Positions 1 to 5,466 of a DNA stretch of 5,527 nucleotides are shown here, one piece after another; position 1 is the first letter of the stretch, and each line of letters opens with the position of its first letter. The position numbers and the translations under genes are program-made. A model generated the notes under the pieces. That model saw nothing but the letters and a program-made list of their open reading frames with translations. It ran no database searches and was not told the DNA's origin. This stretch comes from an uncultured Planctomycetales bacterium. Lineage in GTDB: Bacteria; Planctomycetota; Planctomycetia; Pirellulales; S012-138. The DNA is taken from contig CALJLD010000214.1 in assembly GCA_937982665.1 (NCBI GenBank), positions 1 to 5,527 on the forward strand. Direction: 5' to 3'.

Positions 1-1
1 T

Positions 2-313
2 TTCTACGGTTGTAACTATCAAGGTGGCGCACAAACGCCCCCCGGCTGGGAACTGTATGACCTGGTGAAAGACCCAGACGAATTGGTCAATGTCTACGAT
101 GACCCGGCCTATGCCGAGATCAGAGATCAACTCAAGCAACAGTTTGCGGCGCTGCGCCAGGACATTGGCGATGACGGTTCGCACTATCCCAAGTGCGAGG
201 CCATTGTCCAGGAGTTCTGGGACTATGACGAAGCGGACCGCGCGAAAGCCGTCGAGATTTCATACGCGTTCAAAGCTCGTCGCGAGCGCGCGTTGGCTCG
301 GCAGAACAATTAG
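2..313 (+). CDS. Sulfatase, C-terminal fragment (5' end outside window)
   Basis: This is the last ~103 codons of a gene that begins upstream of the window; the frame is open from base 2 and ends at TAG 311-313. The visible protein contains GWELYDLVKDPDELVNVYDD followed by a helical stretch with a DDGSHYPKCEA segment and a charged C-terminus (RRERALARQNN). The 'W/YELYDL..DP.E..N' pattern is the usual C-terminal signature of type I sulfatases (alkaline phosphatase superfamily), where it precedes a final helix. The catalytic Cys/Ser of the C-x-P-x-R motif and the metal ligands lie in the missing part, so activity and substrate cannot be judged. Family members hydrolyse sulfate esters of polysaccharides and are typically exported; planctomycetes carry many. 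The tail resembles N-acetylglucosamine-6-sulfatase / mucin-desulfating annotations, but I would not assign substrate from it. The internal GTG at 65 is not the start because homology continues upstream. It converges on the kinase gene. Confidence 0.85.
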   Translation, partial: FYGCNYQGGAQTPPGWELYDLVKDPDELVNVYDDPAYAEIRDQLKQQFAALRQDIGDDGSHYPKCEAIVQEFWDYDEADRAKAVEISYAFKARRERALARQNN

Positions 314-365
314 CGTGCTGTGCTTCGCGCCAATTGCGGCCGCAACGGCCTAGTCGCAACACAAC
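314..365. other. Convergent intergenic spacer with a 12-bp palindrome
   Basis: This 52-base gap lies between the sulfatase stop (plus strand) and the kinase stop (minus strand). It contains a perfect 12-bp palindrome, TTGCGGCCGCAA at 334-345, and a GGCC/GGCC mini-stem at 338-350. Neither is followed by a T-run on either strand, so I do not call an intrinsic terminator. If both genes terminate here, the mechanism is not visible in the sequence. Confidence 0.4.
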
Positions 366-2576
366 CTAGACACACAATGCAGCCGGGCTGGCGTTAATCA
401 AGTCCGGCCCGTTCAGCACCAGCGCGAGTTGCCCGCCGCCAAGTTGGGCCACACCGTGCAACTTCTCGGTGCAGTTGAGCATGTCGCTGAGCCCGTTCAC
501 AACGACCTTGCGTTGACCAAGAACTGACTCAACCAGCAAGCAAATTGTCCCGGAGTTGGTCTTCACCAAAACGCCAGTGCTGCAGGTCGTGTCTCTATTC
601 TCAGGACAATTCAAAGACAGAAGGTCCTTGAGATAAGCCGCCGCGTACGGCTCACCACGCAAGGTGACCACCGGCTGAGACCGCACCGATGACAAGTCCC
701 CATCGCATACCGAGAAGATCTCGCGGATGTGCTCAAACGGCAGAACAAACGTGCTGCCAAACTGGCGAATAAGCAGGCCATCAACAACCACAACAGCCTT
801 GCGAACGGGAATCTCCAGCGTAAACGTTGTCCCCTGACCAAAGATGCTGTTGACCTTAACGTCGCCCTTGTATTCCCGCAGCCGCGTGCGAACCACATCC
901 AGACCAACGCCGCGTCCGGAGATTTCCGAAATCTGGTCTGCGGTAGAAAGCCCGGGGTGGAAGATCAGCTCCACAGCTTCTTGATCGGATAGTGCTGCCG
1001 CTTGCTCTTCGCGCATCAGTTTCTTCTCAACAGCCTTGTTGCGGAGGCGGTTGGGATCAATGCCGCGTCCGTCATCCCGAACGGTGATCACAACATGTGA
1101 CTTCGTCAGTTCGCAATTCAGCCAAAGATTGCCATCAGGCGAAACGCCGCGGGCTTCGCGCTCTTCAGGTGACTCAATTCCGTGGTCGCAAACATTCCGA
1201 ATCATGTGCATCAACGGACCGTCCAAGTCTTCCACCAAAGACTTGTCGATCTCGGTATCGCCACCGGCGATATGCACGTTGAGCTTCTTGCCTAAGTTGG
1301 ACGCAAGCGTCCGGGCAACGCGCGGAAACTTCGAGAACAAACCCATCACGGAAACTTTCCGCACCTCGACAACACTGCGTTGTAGCGAGGTGGATTGTTC
1401 CGAAAGCGACGTATTGATCTGGCGGAGTTCTTCAATCAGATCATTGGACTGCCAGAAACTCGCCATGCGAGATTGCAAGTCTTTGAGCCGTTCGCAGGTA
1501 ATGAACAAGCTTGAAACATCGTCCAAGAACTGATCGACGCGATCTTCCTTGATCCGCAAGATTCGGCTTTTGGATCCTGCGTCGCCTTGCTTGCGATCTT
1601 CGGCCTCGGCCTTGGGTTCGTTCTTATCGCCCGCAGCGTCGGCAACTGGTTCCGCGGCGGCGTCTCGAACCTTCAGGCTCAACACGGCCGGAGCAAGCTG
1701 TTCCCAAACGACAGAAACCAGGAAAGCATCAACTTCAATCGGACTGGCGAAGACCGTGTTAAAGTCCGTTCGGGCTGAGCGCAACGTTTCCGCCAGCTGA
1801 GTTTGCTGTTTGCCTTCGGCCCAGGCCGCGAATTCCTCGGACGTATCCAGGAATTGTTGTCCCATTGTCGATTCGTATTCGCCGGCGTTCAGCGAAGTAA
1901 AGAGTTTCAACAGGTCGCGGACGCGCGGAGTGACATCCTCGCCGGCACACTGGTAAGTTTCTTGAATGCAATCTTCCGGCGTGAGAGCCGCCGCGGCATC
2001 CTCAGCCAGTTCACCCTCGCCTTCTTGGCCGCCCTCTTCCGGCGAGAACGACGAGGCGAGCGCCTTGAGTCGCTGCGACCACTTTTGAGCTTCGGGAGCT
2101 GTCGCGGCCGCCGTCTCCTCAGCCAGCTCAAGCAACTCGCTGAGGATTTTCGCTTCGGGCGTGCCGGATGAGCCATCGGCTGCCAGCGATTCCAGTCGTG
2201 TCAGCAACTCGGCTTGTTGATCAGAAAGCTCTGTCGCGTAAACCCCTTCGGCAACTTCCGAGATCATCGCGCCCAGCATGTCCAGGCATTCAACCAGGAC
2301 ACGATACAATTCGTCGCGCATCTCAAGACGTTCTTGACGGATTTCGTCAAACACGTCTTCAAGCTTGTGAGAGAATTGCTTCAGCGCTACCAGCCCGAAG
2401 AAGCCGGCATTGCCTTTGATCGTGTGAACGCCGCGGAAGACGACATTGATCGCTTCGGAATTGCTGGCATCACGTTGATAATCGTCAACGCGCTCAGGCA
2501 AATCTTGCAGCAAGTCAGCTGCTTCCTCAACAAACCCAGCTACAAGTTCGTCGTTGGGGGTCGTGTTGTCAGTCAT
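366..2576 (-). CDS. cheA: CheA-like hybrid-free histidine kinase (Hpt - dimerisation - HATPase - CheW-like)
   Basis: A 736-residue cytoplasmic CheA-family kinase, which would autophosphorylate an Hpt histidine and pass the phosphoryl group to a response regulator. Domains in order: N-terminal Hpt (P1, ~1-130) with HTIKG and the phosphoacceptor His51; a low-complexity acidic/Ala-rich linker (~131-200); an unrecognised helical segment (~200-303); a second charged linker (~304-336); dimerisation region (~337-425); HATPase with N-box (residues 455-468, Asn461, DHGIE), G1 DDGRGID 501-507, F-box FHPGLSTA 539-546, G2 GRGVGLD 554-560 and G3 GQGTTF 580-585; C-terminal CheW-like domain (~592-736). All catalytic boxes look intact. 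There is no transmembrane segment and no clear canonical P2 domain. The ATG at 2576 is used because the Hpt helix starts right after it; it lacks a Shine-Dalgarno sequence. It lies 37 bases downstream of the response-regulator gene and is probably co-transcribed. The symbol reflects family only; a chemotaxis role is not shown. Confidence 0.93.
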   Translation of the reverse strand: MTDNTTPNDELVAGFVEEAADLLQDLPERVDDYQRDASNSEAINVVFRGVHTIKGNAGFFGLVALKQFSHKLEDVFDEIRQERLEMRDELYRVLVECLDMLGAMISEVAEGVYATELSDQQAELLTRLESLAADGSSGTPEAKILSELLELAEETAAATAPEAQKWSQRLKALASSFSPEEGGQEGEGELAEDAAAALTPEDCIQETYQCAGEDVTPRVRDLLKLFTSLNAGEYESTMGQQFLDTSEEFAAWAEGKQQTQLAETLRSARTDFNTVFASPIEVDAFLVSVVWEQLAPAVLSLKVRDAAAEPVADAAGDKNEPKAEAEDRKQGDAGSKSRILRIKEDRVDQFLDDVSSLFITCERLKDLQSRMASFWQSNDLIEELRQINTSLSEQSTSLQRSVVEVRKVSVMGLFSKFPRVARTLASNLGKKLNVHIAGGDTEIDKSLVEDLDGPLMHMIRNVCDHGIESPEEREARGVSPDGNLWLNCELTKSHVVITVRDDGRGIDPNRLRNKAVEKKLMREEQAAALSDQEAVELIFHPGLSTADQISEISGRGVGLDVVRTRLREYKGDVKVNSIFGQGTTFTLEIPVRKAVVVVDGLLIRQFGSTFVLPFEHIREIFSVCDGDLSSVRSQPVVTLRGEPYAAAYLKDLLSLNCPENRDTTCSTGVLVKTNSGTICLLVESVLGQRKVVVNGLSDMLNCTEKLHGVAQLGGGQLALVLNGPDLINASPAALCV

Positions 2577-2596
2577 CGATGTTGCGAGTCTTTGCG

Positions 2597-2665
2597 GTTG
2601 GGGCAGATAGTGCTTATTCAGCCTGCATGACTGCAGCCGAAGTGTCAGCTTTTGTCTGCCCCAAC
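2597..2665 (-). repeat. Perfect 11-bp inverted repeat across the regulator/kinase junction
   Basis: GTTGGGGCAGA at 2597-2607 is exactly complementary to TCTGCCCCAAC at 2655-2665, with 47 bases between. Inside that loop a second stem, CTGCA (2623-2627) with TGCAG (2632-2636) around a 4-base loop, can form as well. In the mRNA the 5' arm lies in the last codons of the response regulator, and the 3' arm ends 20 bases before the kinase start codon. No T-run follows, so this is not an intrinsic terminator. A role in translational coupling, RNA stability or processing is inference. Confidence 0.5.
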
Positions 2666-3108
2666 TCTTGCCGCTTCAAGCTGCGCAACTCGATCAAGGT
2701 ATCCCACCATCGATCGAGTTTAACGAAGCAGGCATTTACGCATCGCAATAGTGCCGAGAGGTCCGTGATTGGCTTGAACACGCATGCTTCCGCGCCATAC
2801 CGCATGGACCGCAGCACTGTGCTCATGGAAACCAACCCAGTGACCATAATGACTTGCACACCACCGTCTTGAGCCTTCAATTGCTTCAGCAAGGTCAGGC
2901 CATCAATCTGTGGCATGTCCACGTCCATCAACACAACGCTAGCGTCGGACTCCAGCAGTTTTTGACCTGCCAATGTCGGATCGCTCAATGAGATCACGTC
3001 GTACCCATGTTGGCTTAGCCCAGCACTGACGAAACGCAGGATCGCCGGATCATCATCAATGTGCAGGATGGTGCGCTGGTCTCGTTTCATCAAAGTGCCC
3101 AAATGCAT
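2614..3108 (-). CDS. Single-domain response regulator (CheY/REC type)
   Basis: A 164-residue protein that is essentially one receiver domain (~residues 12-125) plus a ~40-residue charged, probably helical tail with no DNA-binding or enzymatic domain. Receiver landmarks are all present: acidic pair Asp18/Asp19 in ILHIDDDP, phosphoacceptor Asp62 in VLMDVDMP, Thr90 in VIMVTG, and Lys112-Pro113 in FKP. It is the first gene of a minus-strand pair, ending 37 bases before the CheA-like kinase, which is its most likely phosphodonor (inference from adjacency). It could act as a CheY-like output protein or as a phosphate sink. The start is uncertain: ATG 3108 gives MHLGTLMKRDQ..., whereas ATG 3090 gives MKRDQRTILHIDDD, a typical receiver N-terminus; neither has a clear Shine-Dalgarno sequence. 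The stop is TAA (2614-2616). I found no convincing promoter upstream of 3108. Confidence 0.92.
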   Translation of the reverse strand: MHLGTLMKRDQRTILHIDDDPAILRFVSAGLSQHGYDVISLSDPTLAGQKLLESDASVVLMDVDMPQIDGLTLLKQLKAQDGGVQVIMVTGLVSMSTVLRSMRYGAEACVFKPITDLSALLRCVNACFVKLDRWWDTLIELRSLKRQELGQTKADTSAAVMQAE

Positions 3109-3290
3109 GGATGGTTTGCGTTATTCATGGCAATCACAGAAAGGTAGGTCATTTCATGAAGTTTTGCGGAAAGTCCCACGCAAATTCCCTTGACCCCGGA
3201 GATTTTGCAGGAATCCGCATTTTCACACGGCGTCGGCTGAGGATCTAAGAGCGACAAGCCTCCACTTGCGCATGCTTTTTTGCGCCTGGC

Positions 3291-3319
3291 TTGCCGAAAA
3301 TCATAGAACTGGATACGAT
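3291..3319 (+). promoter_or_regulatory. Candidate sigma70-type promoter for rpmE
   Basis: TTGCCG (3291-3296) and TACGAT (3314-3319) are separated by exactly 17 bases; each matches the E. coli sigma70 consensus at 4 of 6 positions. The predicted start of transcription is around 3326, which would give rpmE a leader of roughly 110 bases. This is pattern matching only, and planctomycete promoters are less well defined than those of E. coli. Confidence 0.35.
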
Positions 3320-3382
3320 GCGAAATTCGCAATTTGCCCGGCAATCGGGCCAACTGACCAACGTTCCGGCCGCAAAGGCCGG
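3319..3382 (+). promoter_or_regulatory. Structured rpmE leader: near-palindrome and two hairpins
   Basis: Three inverted repeats follow the candidate -10 box. TGCGAAATTCGCA (3319-3331) is symmetric around one central base and overlaps the expected transcription start, as an operator would. GCCCG/CGGGC (3336-3350) has a 5-base loop. CCGGCC/GGCCGG (3366-3382) is a perfect 6-bp GC stem with a GCAAA loop. No T-run follows, so these are not terminators. In E. coli some ribosomal protein operons are controlled by leader structures; whether that applies here is inference. Confidence 0.3.
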
Positions 3383-3426
3383 CGAAAAAGTGACGAACCT
3401 GCCATATTCGCGGGTGTCTGACATCT

Positions 3427-3430
3427 GGAG
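3427..3430 (+). promoter_or_regulatory. Shine-Dalgarno sequence that sets the rpmE start
   Basis: GGAG ends 7 bases before ATG 3438 and only 4 bases before the adjacent ATG 3435. The spacing therefore favours 3438, which also gives the family-typical N-terminus MKADIHPKY. It is one of the few clear ribosome binding sites in the window. Confidence 0.65.
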
Positions 3431-3437
3431 CGGAATG

Positions 3438-3695
3438 ATGAAAGCGGATATCCACCCCAAATACATGGAAACTGACGTCCGTTGCGGTTGCGGCAATACG
3501 TTCACAACCCGCAGCACCGTCAAAGAACTGCGTATCGATATTTGCAACATGTGCCACCCGTTCTACACAGGCAAATTGAAGTACGTTGACACGACGGGCC
3601 GTATCGAGAAATTCCAGAAGAAGTTCTCCGGCGGTTACGCCAGCCTGCAGAAAAAGAAGAAGGCTCCGGAGCAACCCGTCGAAGCCGAATCTTAG
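3438..3695 (+). CDS. rpmE: 50S ribosomal protein L31 (zinc-binding type)
   Basis: An 85-residue bacterial L31, a component of the large ribosomal subunit near the central protuberance that contributes to bridges with the 30S subunit. The N-terminus MKADIHPKY, the CGCGNTF segment and CNMCHPFYTGK are the family signature. Four cysteines (16, 18, 36, 39) form the zinc site of the C+ class, unlike the zinc-independent paralogue YkgM/L31B. The C-terminus carries a lysine cluster (QKKKK) and a short Glu/Pro-rich tail, slightly longer than usual. ATG 3438 is chosen over 3435 and over the upstream in-frame TTG 3291 because of the GGAG at 3427-3430 and because L31 proteins begin at MK-x-DIHP. The gene is followed by a hairpin with a T-run and then prfA; an rpmE-prfA neighbourhood also occurs in other bacteria and fits a translation gene cluster. 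Confidence 0.97.
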   Translation: MKADIHPKYMETDVRCGCGNTFTTRSTVKELRIDICNMCHPFYTGKLKYVDTTGRIEKFQKKFSGGYASLQKKKKAPEQPVEAES

Positions 3696-3706
3696 CCGAT
3701 ACATTC

Positions 3707-3750
3707 AAAGATCGATCGTCATTGCGCACTGCCGCGGGCGATCGATTTTT
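3707..3750 (+). terminator. Probable intrinsic terminator after rpmE
   Basis: Arms at 3707-3718 (AAAGATCGATCG) and 3739-3750 (CGATCGATTTTT) pair over 12 positions with one G-T wobble, around a 20-base GC-rich loop, and the 3' arm ends in five Ts. It starts 11 bases after the rpmE stop codon. The A/T part of the stem would be weak, so leakage into prfA is possible. The shape and position support a terminator; efficiency cannot be judged. Confidence 0.55.
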
Positions 3751-3800
3751 CATGCGCGGTTGGAAGAACTAGATAGCTGGACAACACCGAACTTTCGTTT

Positions 3801-3828
3801 CGTCAATCCCGCGCAGGCGGGAATCCAG
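3801..3828 (+). repeat. Dispersed palindromic repeat, dRS3-like, copy 1
   Basis: The core at 3805-3824 matches the pattern ATTCCC-N8-GGGAAT except for one base (A instead of T at the second position), and it shares 26 of 28 bases with the copy at 5158-5185. It forms a CCCGC/GCGGG hairpin with a GCAG loop. The pattern is the one described for dRS3 elements in Neisseria; related repeats occur widely in bacterial intergenic DNA. It sits in the rpmE-prfA spacer. Confidence 0.75.
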
Positions 3829-3837
3829 AAGCCATTG

Positions 3838-3855
3838 TTCCCGCAACGGCGGGAG
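3838..3855 (+). repeat. Second, diverged palindrome next to copy 1
   Basis: TTCCCGC (3838-3844), a 4-base AACG loop and GCGGGAG (3849-3855) form a hairpin with one T-G wobble. It resembles the core of the dRS3-like repeat without its GTC and CCAG flanks, and it lies 9 bases beyond copy 1. It ends 26 bases before the prfA start codon, so a stem here could affect prfA transcription or translation (inference). Confidence 0.45.
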
Positions 3856-3881
3856 CCTAGAGAATATCGCTGAGACTTGCC

Positions 3882-4958
3882 ATGCAAGAAATGTTAGAGC
3901 AAAAGCTGGCGCGATTTGAAGAACTGGATCGGCAACTTCTTGACCCGGAAGTGCAATCCAATCCCCAACTCATCGCCTCGGTCGCCCGGGAGCGAGGGTC
4001 GCTCGCCAAGCTGGCCACCAAGTACAAGAAGTTCAAAGCTCTCAATACGCAAATTGCCGAAGCTTCCGAGATGATCGAAGGCGACGATCATGAACTCCGC
4101 GAATTGGCCGAAGCCGAGTTGCCCAAGCTGCGAAAGAACCGCGAAGAGATCTACGACGATTTGCTGGAACTCACCATCGGCGGTGAGGACGCCAACCGCG
4201 CGCGATGCGTCATGGAAATCCGTGCCGGAACCGGCGGTAGCGAAGCCGCGCTCTTCGCGCGGGATCTCTTCGAGATGTACAAGCGGTTTGTCGAAGCCCA
4301 GCAAGGCTGGAAGTTTGAAATCCTGGACGCCAGCCCGACGGAACTTGGCGGCTTCAAAGAACTGGTGCTGGGAATCGAAGGCGAGGATTGTTACCGCAAG
4401 CTGCAGTACGAAAGCGGTGGCCACCGCGTCCAGCGAGTTCCCGAAACCGAGACGCAGGGCCGCATCCACACTTCGGCCGCAACGGTCGCTGTCATGGCCG
4501 AGCCGGAAGATGTCGAAGTCGAACTCAAGTCGGACGATTATCGCCTGGACAAGTTCAGCGCCAGTGGACCCGGCGGGCAACACGTCAACAAAACGGAATC
4601 CGCCGTCCGCCTCACGCACTATGAGACCGGCATTGTGGTTCAGTGCCAGGACGAGAAGAGCCAGCACAAGAACCTCGCCAAAGCGCTTCGCGTGCTCAAG
4701 ACCCGGCTCTATGAGCACAAGCAACAGGAAGAAGCAAAGAAGCGGGCCGAACAACGCAAGACGCTGGTCGGCTCAGGCGATCGCAGCCAGCGAATCCGCA
4801 CATACAACTTTCCGCAAAACCGCATCACGGATCACCGCATCAATCTGACCATCCACAAGCTCGACCAGGTGATCGTCGGCGACTTGGAACCAGTCATCCA
4901 AGCCTTAATTGATTACGACCGCGACGAGCAGCGCAAATCCATGGGCGACGACCTTTAA
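3882..4958 (+). CDS. prfA: Peptide chain release factor 1
   Basis: A 358-residue class I release factor, the usual RF1 length. It recognises UAA and UAG in the ribosomal A site and triggers hydrolysis of peptidyl-tRNA. Visible features: an N-terminal coiled-coil-rich domain (~1-110); EIRAGTGGSEA opening the core domain; PET at 187-189, the P-x-T anticodon-like tripeptide of RF1 (RF2 has SPF); GGQ at 231-233 in SGPGGQHVN, whose Gln is the target of PrmC methylation; and the RF1-typical QDEKSQHKN and RIRTYNFPQNRITDHRI segments. The start ATG 3882 has a modest GAG at 3872-3874; an in-frame ATG at 3891 (MLEQKLARFEE) is possible. It is the second gene after rpmE, 186 bases downstream. The partner methyltransferase gene prmC, often directly after prfA, does not follow here; non-coding repeat DNA does. 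Confidence 0.98.
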   Translation: MQEMLEQKLARFEELDRQLLDPEVQSNPQLIASVARERGSLAKLATKYKKFKALNTQIAEASEMIEGDDHELRELAEAELPKLRKNREEIYDDLLELTIGGEDANRARCVMEIRAGTGGSEAALFARDLFEMYKRFVEAQQGWKFEILDASPTELGGFKELVLGIEGEDCYRKLQYESGGHRVQRVPETETQGRIHTSAATVAVMAEPEDVEVELKSDDYRLDKFSASGPGGQHVNKTESAVRLTHYETGIVVQCQDEKSQHKNLAKALRVLKTRLYEHKQQEEAKKRAEQRKTLVGSGDRSQRIRTYNFPQNRITDHRINLTIHKLDQVIVGDLEPVIQALIDYDRDEQRKSMGDDL

Positions 4959-4963
4959 GGGCG

Positions 4964-5000
4964 CTTGGCAACATGCGGTGTTTCACCAGCTGTAGCCAAG
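4964..5000 (+). other. Nested hairpin directly after prfA
   Basis: CTTGGC (4964-4969) pairs with GCCAAG (4995-5000), and inside it GGTG (4977-4980) pairs with CACC (4984-4987) across a TTT loop; the inner stem extends by two G-C pairs past a bulged A. It begins 5 bases after the prfA stop. There is no T-run after it, so it may protect the mRNA 3' end or act with another factor rather than terminate alone. Confidence 0.35.
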
Positions 5001-5024
5001 AAAGTGGTTCGCCAAAAAAAGTGG
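4995..5024 (+). repeat. Imperfect 16-base tandem duplication
   Basis: GCCAAGAAAGTGG (4995-5007) recurs as GCCAAAAAAAGTGG (5011-5024), differing by one substitution and one extra A. The first copy shares its GCCAAG with the 3' arm of the preceding hairpin. Confidence 0.45.
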
Positions 5025-5033
5025 GTGGCAGCG

Positions 5034-5077
5034 TGCCATAGGTGGCATGGTCACATCGCGCAGCACGGGTGACCATG
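5034..5077. repeat. Two overlapping inverted repeats
   Basis: TGCCA (5034-5038) pairs with TGGCA (5043-5047) around a TAGG loop. CATGGTCAC (5046-5054) is perfectly complementary to GTGACCATG (5069-5077) across 14 bases. The two stems share bases 5046-5047, so a full version of both cannot form at once. The segment looks like an intergenic repeat family; I see no second copy in this window. Confidence 0.5.
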
Positions 5078-5095
5078 AATGCGTTATCCACTTGC

Positions 5096-5137
5096 GCGCG
5101 CGAACTAATACCTGCTGCGGCGTCGTACTTCGCGCGC
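5096..5137. repeat. CG-rich 9-bp inverted repeat
   Basis: GCGCGCGAA (5096-5104) and TTCGCGCGC (5129-5137) are exact complements separated by 24 bases; beyond one mismatch, two more pairs can form. No T-run follows and no gene is adjacent. Function unknown. Confidence 0.4.
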
Positions 5138-5157
5138 ACAATATGCGCTCCACAAAT

Positions 5158-5189
5158 CGTCATTCCCGCGAAGGCGGGAATCCAGTCAA
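5158..5189 (+). repeat. Dispersed palindromic repeat, dRS3-like, copy 2
   Basis: The core 5162-5181 matches ATTCCC-N8-GGGAAT exactly and forms an 8-bp stem (ATTCCCGC/GCGGGAAT) around GAAG. The flanks CGTC on the left and CCAGTCAA on the right are shared with copy 3 in inverted orientation. Confidence 0.85.
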
Positions 5190-5278
5190 GTTTGAATTGA
5201 CTTGTCGCTCTTAAATTCGAGCGTGGGATGTGTTGCTTTGTCATTCGTTGTTGTTTCACCAAGCGTCACGGCGTGCCA

Positions 5279-5310
5279 TTGACTGGATTCCCGTCTTCAC
5301 GGGAATGACG
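5279..5310 (-). repeat. Dispersed palindromic repeat, dRS3-like, copy 3 (inverted)
   Basis: This 32-base element is the reverse complement of copy 2 at 30 of 32 positions. Both differences fall on opposite sides of the inner stem and turn a C-G pair into T-A, so the hairpin ATTCCCGT/ACGGGAAT is kept. Copies 2 and 3 bracket 89 bases with no gene. Confidence 0.85.
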
Positions 5311-5466
5311 GAAGCGCGCTCTGCCACAAAAGCTGCACATCGGCAAAGAGCCATTTCGCGGCTTGATAGGAGAATGCTCTTCCTCGCAAAATTTTCGAGC
5401 TGGCGCGAGGGCGTTACCTTTCGCGCGAGCGCTCCTGGTCTCGAACCTCTCAAGTCGCCCTCAATC

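Larger units (their letters stand above)
3109..3437. other. Divergent intergenic region between response regulator and rpmE
   Basis: This stretch of 329 bases separates the minus-strand regulator from the plus-strand rpmE. The left half (3109-3290) shows no gene, no strong promoter for the regulator, and only short palindromes such as GCATGC near 3270. The right half holds a candidate promoter (3291-3319), a 13-base near-palindrome overlapping the expected transcription start, and two GC-rich hairpins. The rpmE frame stays open upstream as far as a TTG at 3291, but this extension has no counterpart in L31 proteins, so I treat it as untranslated leader. Confidence 0.5.

Noticed and set aside
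334..350. Intrinsic terminator between the sulfatase and the kinase
   Set aside because: The palindrome TTGCGGCCGCAA is perfect, but no T-run follows on either strand.
1803..2171. Plus-strand open frames opposite the kinase linker
   Set aside because: They lie opposite the Ala/Glu-rich linker of the kinase and are explained by its biased codon use.
3291..3437. N-terminal extension of L31 from TTG 3291
   Set aside because: L31 proteins start at the MK-x-DIHP motif, which has a well-placed GGAG; the extension covers the putative promoter and hairpins.
3090..3704. 204-codon minus-strand open frame opposite rpmE
   Set aside because: It is antisense to the clear L31 gene and overlaps the rpmE leader; the protein resembles no family I know and is explained by codon bias of the plus-strand gene.
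3894..4754. 286-codon minus-strand open frame opposite prfA
   Set aside because: It lies entirely inside prfA on the other strand, and its Phe/Leu/Gln-rich product is the usual shadow of a GC-rich coding gene.
4894..5262. 122-codon minus-strand open frame after prfA
   Set aside because: It overlaps the end of prfA and contains IPAFAGMT, the translation of the dRS3-like palindrome; the rest has no family features.
5256..5453. 65-codon minus-strand open frame near the right edge
   Set aside because: It contains IPVKTGIQS from the inverted dRS3-like copy and runs upstream into the terminal repeat; it has no recognisable domain, so I treat it as repeat-derived.
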